From the NCBI RefSeq assembly GCF_029168945.1, contig NC_083602.1:76528600-76592599 (forward strand): DNA of 64,000 bases. The letters run 5' to 3'. Shown here in pieces: positions 60,171 to 64,000 of the stretch (within the stretch, counting starts at the first letter, position 1; each line of letters begins with the position of its first letter). The notes under the pieces are model-generated. The model was not told the origin of the DNA and made no database searches. It saw only the letters and a list, made by a program, of their open reading frames with translations. Made by a program: the position numbers and the translations under genes. Source of the DNA: Cannabis sativa (lineage: Eukaryota; Streptophyta; Magnoliopsida; Rosales; Cannabaceae).

Positions 60171-60473
60171 GAATTCTGTTTGGCATCATGCGATATAAAT
60201 TGGGCATCATGGACGAAGAAGAGAAGAAAGAGGTTTGAATTGAAAGGGGAAGAGCTATTTTTGAGATTAATCCCGGGTTGTTTTCTTTTTAAATGGGGTG
60301 TGATTTTATTTAATATCAGTTCACATATTAATAGGATTTGTTTTATTATTATTTTATTATATATAAATAATATTTTATTATTTTATTAAATAAAAATTAA
60401 AAGTCACCCATGAATTTCTCATAAACCAAGAATTTCAGTTATATAGGTACATTTTATATAGAATAGATATATA

Positions 60474-60963
60474 CTAGATAAATGTTACGTGCCAAGTCAC
60501 GTATGTTAATTTTTATTTTAGTTTTTAGCTTTTTTTAATATTATAATTTTAAAATTAATAATATTCAATGTAGTGATAATTATTGAAATTTGAAAGCATA
60601 ATAGTAATTTAAATAAAAACAAAAATTACTATTATACTTTGTAATAGTAATTAAAAAAATTATTATTCGTGTTAAATTTATCTTGACAATTAATGAAAAT
60701 GCTAATCTGGTTAAATTATTAAAACATTCAAATTTAATTTAAAATAATATTTAAAATTTAACTAATTCTAAATATCAAAATTTGAAAATAATTTTTAATA
60801 AAAAAATAAACAATATGAACAAATTTATTATTAATTGCAACACTTTTTTACGTGGTAACCTCTAATAATTTGTTATTTTTTTTATTTAAAAAAAAGTAAC
60901 CTAATAATTTCTCATAAACCAAAAATTTTGTTACATAATAGAATATATTTATAAAAATAGAGA
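60474..60963 (-). mobile_element. Small non-autonomous Helitron H2
   Basis: About 490 bp. On the minus strand the 3' end has a hairpin (TACGTG...CACGTA, 60486-60503) followed by ACATTTAT and CTAG at 60474-60477, with a host T beyond. The 5' end is TCTCTATTTTTATAAATA at about 60963. Inside both H1 and H2, close to the 5' end, is the identical TTGGTTTATGAGAAATT. The base beyond the 5' end is not the expected A, so this boundary may be off by a few bases. No coding sequence. Confidence 0.6.
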
Positions 60964-62362
60964 GGACATCTCTAATAGCTACATTAGTTATGATTTTAAA
61001 TAAAGAGATAAGTTTTAAGTAAATATTATTTTTTTAAAAAAGAAGTTAACAAAATAGTTAAATATAATTAATTAGATAATAAAAATTATAAAATATTTTT
61101 ATTTTATGTATTTTTTATTTTTTAAAAAATTATATAATAATAACATTATATTATATAAATTTATTGGTATTTCATATTAATTTATTTTAATTACAAACGA
61201 CTAAATATATTATATTATTAAACATTTATATATATATATTGTAATAGAATAATATTTGATATATTGTAATATAGAAAATTAATATACTATAGTAATAAAA
61301 TTATAAGATTTTTTATGTTATTAACCAATAAAGGCAAAAAAAAAATTACAATAATACAGTGGGCTAGTCACTGTTATAATAATACAACCCACAAAAAAAT
61401 TACAAGAATACCTCTTACCCACAATTATCAAGTTGCACGACCCACGAAACAATCTAACTAGCTGAAGATCCACTATTAATTCTGACATCGTGACCTGAGA
61501 AGATGAAGTTATACAGAATATCGATCATTACCGATTGGTAAAAAAAATCTACATGTAAACTGGTTTGAAACACAAAATCAACCATCAATTATGATTCAAA
61601 TTCCATCAAATTAATCATCCTATATTCAAAATTACAGATTCATAAAAACATAGATCTGATCAAACAAGAAGTGGAGTTCCCGACCAATGCAAAACAGGTA
61701 TCACCCGATATACACATATTGTTGCATTACAGTTATTTTCTAGATTTTCAATCTTGTAATTATTCAATTCCTACCGCGACAGTAACAAGAAATTTGCATT
61801 CATCTAGCGCCAAGGAGATAGAAATATTGATTAAATTTTGTGTTTCATCACAGTTGCCTTTTTGTTTTATTCACACATTGATAATTGAAAGCAACGCTCT
61901 CCTAAAATACAATATATAACATGGTCATTTTTTTTTCTATATTTTTGATTGGTTTATTTAACGTCGGCTTACAGTATTCTAATAGTTGTTTATCCACAAA
62001 AATTAAAAAAAATATTAACCAAAAAAGATTGTTGATCAGTGCAAAAAAAAAAAAAGTTCAAAATATTTGTATCACAGTTGTCTAATAGTTGTGCTACTAA
62101 AATACTATTATATAAATAAACATGGCTTAGAGTTGGCAATACACGACTCAAACAGGGAAAACTCAATTTGGTAAGTTTGCCTAGCAACGTATATACTTGT
62201 TGCATTACAGTTGTATTTAGGTTTTTTCATAGTTGACTTACCTTAAATGAATTTTCAAATTCTTAGGAACATGACGCAATTCCATTTCTCATGTTTTACA
62301 ATGGGTATTTTGATCAATGATTGAATTATGTAAATTATTTAGCCAATGGCCAATTCATTTCA
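60964..62362. other. AT-rich intergenic stretch
   Basis: No gene recognised. A short string, TTGTTGCATTACAGTT, occurs near 61718 and again near 62199. The region otherwise consists of A/T-rich low-complexity sequence with scattered short open stretches that look random. Confidence 0.5.
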
Positions 62363-62872
62363 ATGGGTTGCAAATATGAAGAACTAGTACGCAACTTGAA
62401 ACAAGAGGTGGAATGCAACCAAGAAAACACTCAAGTGCAACTCAAATACCAACTGAAAGAAGGATACCAACCGTTTGAGGATAAAGAATGATTCGAGCCT
62501 GTTCTTCTCCAAACAACTAAAACTGAAAGAATCTATCTTCACAAAGTATCCATTGTGAGTGAACGTAGTCAGCAACGCACCAAAAACAACAATTCATCAT
62601 TCTTTGAAATGAGCAACTCATTAGTCACACAAACAAATACAACATCAACAATGGTAGACAATACACCACAAACAGAAGAACAAACTACTCAACAACAAAC
62701 AATGCAAGACACAATGTTAGAAGATGGTGAAACAATACTTGGCTTCATTGACTATGCAAAACTTGTGGCTGAGGAAATGGTTGCGCAACTAGAAAATAAC
62801 AAGACTAGAGAGTCAGAAATCACTAATTATGACAAACTACTAATCACAGACCCTCAACTAGATTGCTATTAA
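62363..62872 (+). pseudogene. Unrecognised reading frame with one in-frame stop
   Basis: From the ATG at 62363 a frame runs 170 codons to TAA at 62870-62872 with a single TGA after residue 42. Before the stop it reads MGCKYEELVRNLKQEVECNQ..., possibly a coiled coil. After it comes a Thr/Gln-rich, acidic segment ending GFIDYAKLVAEEMVAQLENN and LLITDPQLDCY. The frame is less AT-rich than its flanks and looks protein-like, perhaps the last exon or a decayed copy of a gene. I do not recognise the family. Confidence 0.35.
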
Positions 62873-62897
62873 TTTTCGCTACTAGAATTATTTTTTA

Positions 62898-62960
62898 ATA
62901 TTTAGTTTCTATTTTATTATATATATAGTCAATATATATAATAAAATAGAAACTAAATAT
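62898..62960. repeat. Perfect 29-bp inverted repeat with 5-nt loop
   Basis: The left arm (62898-62926, starting ATATTTAGTTTCTATTTTAT) and the right arm (62932-62960) are exact reverse complements around the loop AGTCA. It lies 26 bp after the stop of the frame at 62363-62872. It could be a tiny MITE or a hairpin-forming relic. Confidence 0.85.
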
Positions 62961-63178
62961 CATCTTAAATAAATTATATACTTTATACAACGAAAAATAT
63001 ATACCATATAATAAAAAATATATACCCACAATAATTAAAAATAAAATAAAATAATATTATTAAAAAAAATATACATATACCATACTAATAAAATTATATA
63101 CCACTACTAAAATAATTATACCACACCTACAAAATTATATATCACCTTTATATATAAAATAAAATAAAAACTTATTAA
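62961..63178. other. Low-complexity AT-rich spacer
   Basis: Runs of AAATA and TATATACC-like strings. I see no gene or element in it. Confidence 0.5.
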
Positions 63179-64000
63179 TGCAAAAATTTGGACACATAAT
63201 TTTGGCCAACACTCCCTCGCTAGATTGGCGAGAGGAGATATAAGTTAAGTAAAGTAATGAGAGATACAAGAAATTTATAGTAGTTCACTCCCCATGTTGT
63301 GACGATAATAAAACTACGTCTACTTTGAGTTTTTATTTCTCATGAGATTACAAGAATACTGGATAAGGCAGTACCTCTAATTTTTAGAGTGAGAGAAAGT
63401 AAAGAGAGATGCTCTAACCTTATGGGGACTTAGAAGAATGTGAAAAATGAGCTAGATAAGTTCTCTTTTTATAGGGAAGGAAGTCTTATTAAAATATTAA
63501 TAAAATAATAAAAAATATGACAAATTCACATTGGGTTGATCTTGGTCATTGATAATGATCTAATTGTGAAAATTGACTCTTGATGAAAATTTCAATTTTT
63601 AGAGTTTGAATCTCGTCTGTTAGATCATTTTTGGGCAAGTTGTGGAAAAAATTGCAACTATCTTGAGCACGAACTTTGGACTTGAAATCTTCATAACTGC
63701 GATATGGGTGTGAGACATGACTTGATAAATATTTGAAATATCTTTGAACACAAGTTGAATTATGTAAATTAGATCAATATTGAGGGAGTTATGGTCGTTT
63801 TACTAAAGGTTGTTCAACACCCAGCGATCAGGTTGACATCCAATGCCCAAGTTGACATTCTGGCGTCAACTTGGATGTTGGGTAGATGGAAACATGTCTC
63901 AGACTTGTATATTTTGATGTCTAAGTAAAATGTTCACATCACCTAGTTAGATTATTTTCTCTAGTGAAATTGTTCATCAGTTCTCTGAGATGTCATTTTT
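63179..64000 (+). mobile_element. Possible LTR start (gypsy Tat-like), running off the window
   Basis: From about 63179 (TGCAAAAATTTGG...) the layout resembles the LTR fragment at 17875. It has a TTTTGGCCAAC motif near the start, then AGAAATTTATAGTAGTTCAC, then a CTTTTTATAGGGAAGG segment about 290 bp in. No second end is available. An imperfect hairpin lies at 63838-63882. Classification rests on general layout only. Confidence 0.3.

Larger units (their letters stand above)
37270..60467 (-). mobile_element. Helitron H1 with captured gene fragments, split by LTR elements A1 and E
   Basis: Read on the minus strand, the 3' end is a hairpin (TACGTGC-CTC-GCACGTA, 37282-37298) followed by GTATTTTG and CTAG at 37270-37273, with the host T beyond. 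The 5' end is TCTATTCTATATAAAATG at 60467, with the host A beyond. These are the classic Helitron signatures, including insertion between A and T. Removing A1 and E with their duplications leaves about 2940 bp (37270-38872, 49060-49625, 59697-60467). It encodes no RepHel protein and is non-autonomous. Exon fragments of at least three cellular genes lie inside, all on the Helitron's own strand. Linking the two ends into one element is inference, supported by the neighbouring H2 sharing both terminal types. Confidence 0.7.

Overview
This window is plant nuclear DNA, probably from a eudicot. It is very AT-rich, the one intact gene has GT-AG introns and a protein of recognisable plant type, and most of the rest is nested LTR retrotransposons. 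I cannot name the genus from sequence alone. All identities come from reading the sequence and from family knowledge; no search was run.

Layout. Positions 1-31385 are a retrotransposon nest built mainly from one Ty1/copia family with LTRs of about 1.84-1.90 kb (TGTTGG...CCAACA). In order it holds: the end of a minus-strand LTR (1-1585); a truncated plus-strand copy, A3 (1586-5649 and 16111-17874); a minus-strand copy, A2, inserted in A3 (5650-16105, 5-bp target duplication CTAAC) that itself carries a solo LTR (7550-9450, duplication ATAGG); a gypsy-type LTR fragment (17875 to about 19250); a truncated minus-strand copy, A4 (19251-24052), with a foreign solo LTR (20697-21484); and a plus-strand copy, D (24198-31385), whose gag is split by a 2.3-kb gypsy-type solo LTR (24906-27199, duplication CTGAG).

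The only clearly intact cellular gene is at 32529-36788 (+). Its six exons encode a 306-residue seven-membrane-segment protein of the TPRA1/UPF0359 family, orthologous to Arabidopsis CAND2 (also called PMTR1) or its paralogue CAND8. Its long first intron carries a Mutator-type MITE with a 9-bp target duplication.

From 37270 to 60467 I infer one minus-strand Helitron of about 2.9 kb, now swollen by two full-length copia elements inserted in it: A1 (38873-49054, +, duplication GAGCC) and E (49626-59691, -, duplication CTCGC). With those removed, the Helitron has a 3' hairpin plus CTAG end at 37270 and a TC start at 60467. It carries same-strand exon fragments of a class XI myosin, a nucleolin-like gene and probably a B3-domain gene, plus one unidentified exon-like segment. 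A second small Helitron (60474 to about 60963) sits 6 bp away in the same orientation. The rest is AT-rich sequence with one broken reading frame (62363-62872), a perfect 29-bp palindrome, and what looks like the start of another LTR.

How the parts relate. The copia copies are all non-autonomous and fall into two types. A1, A2 and A3 lack gag but share the same decayed pol relics. D and E keep gag and a protease stub, but pol survives only as scraps. The A1 and E LTR pairs are nearly identical, so these coding-defective elements moved recently and must have used proteins supplied in trans.
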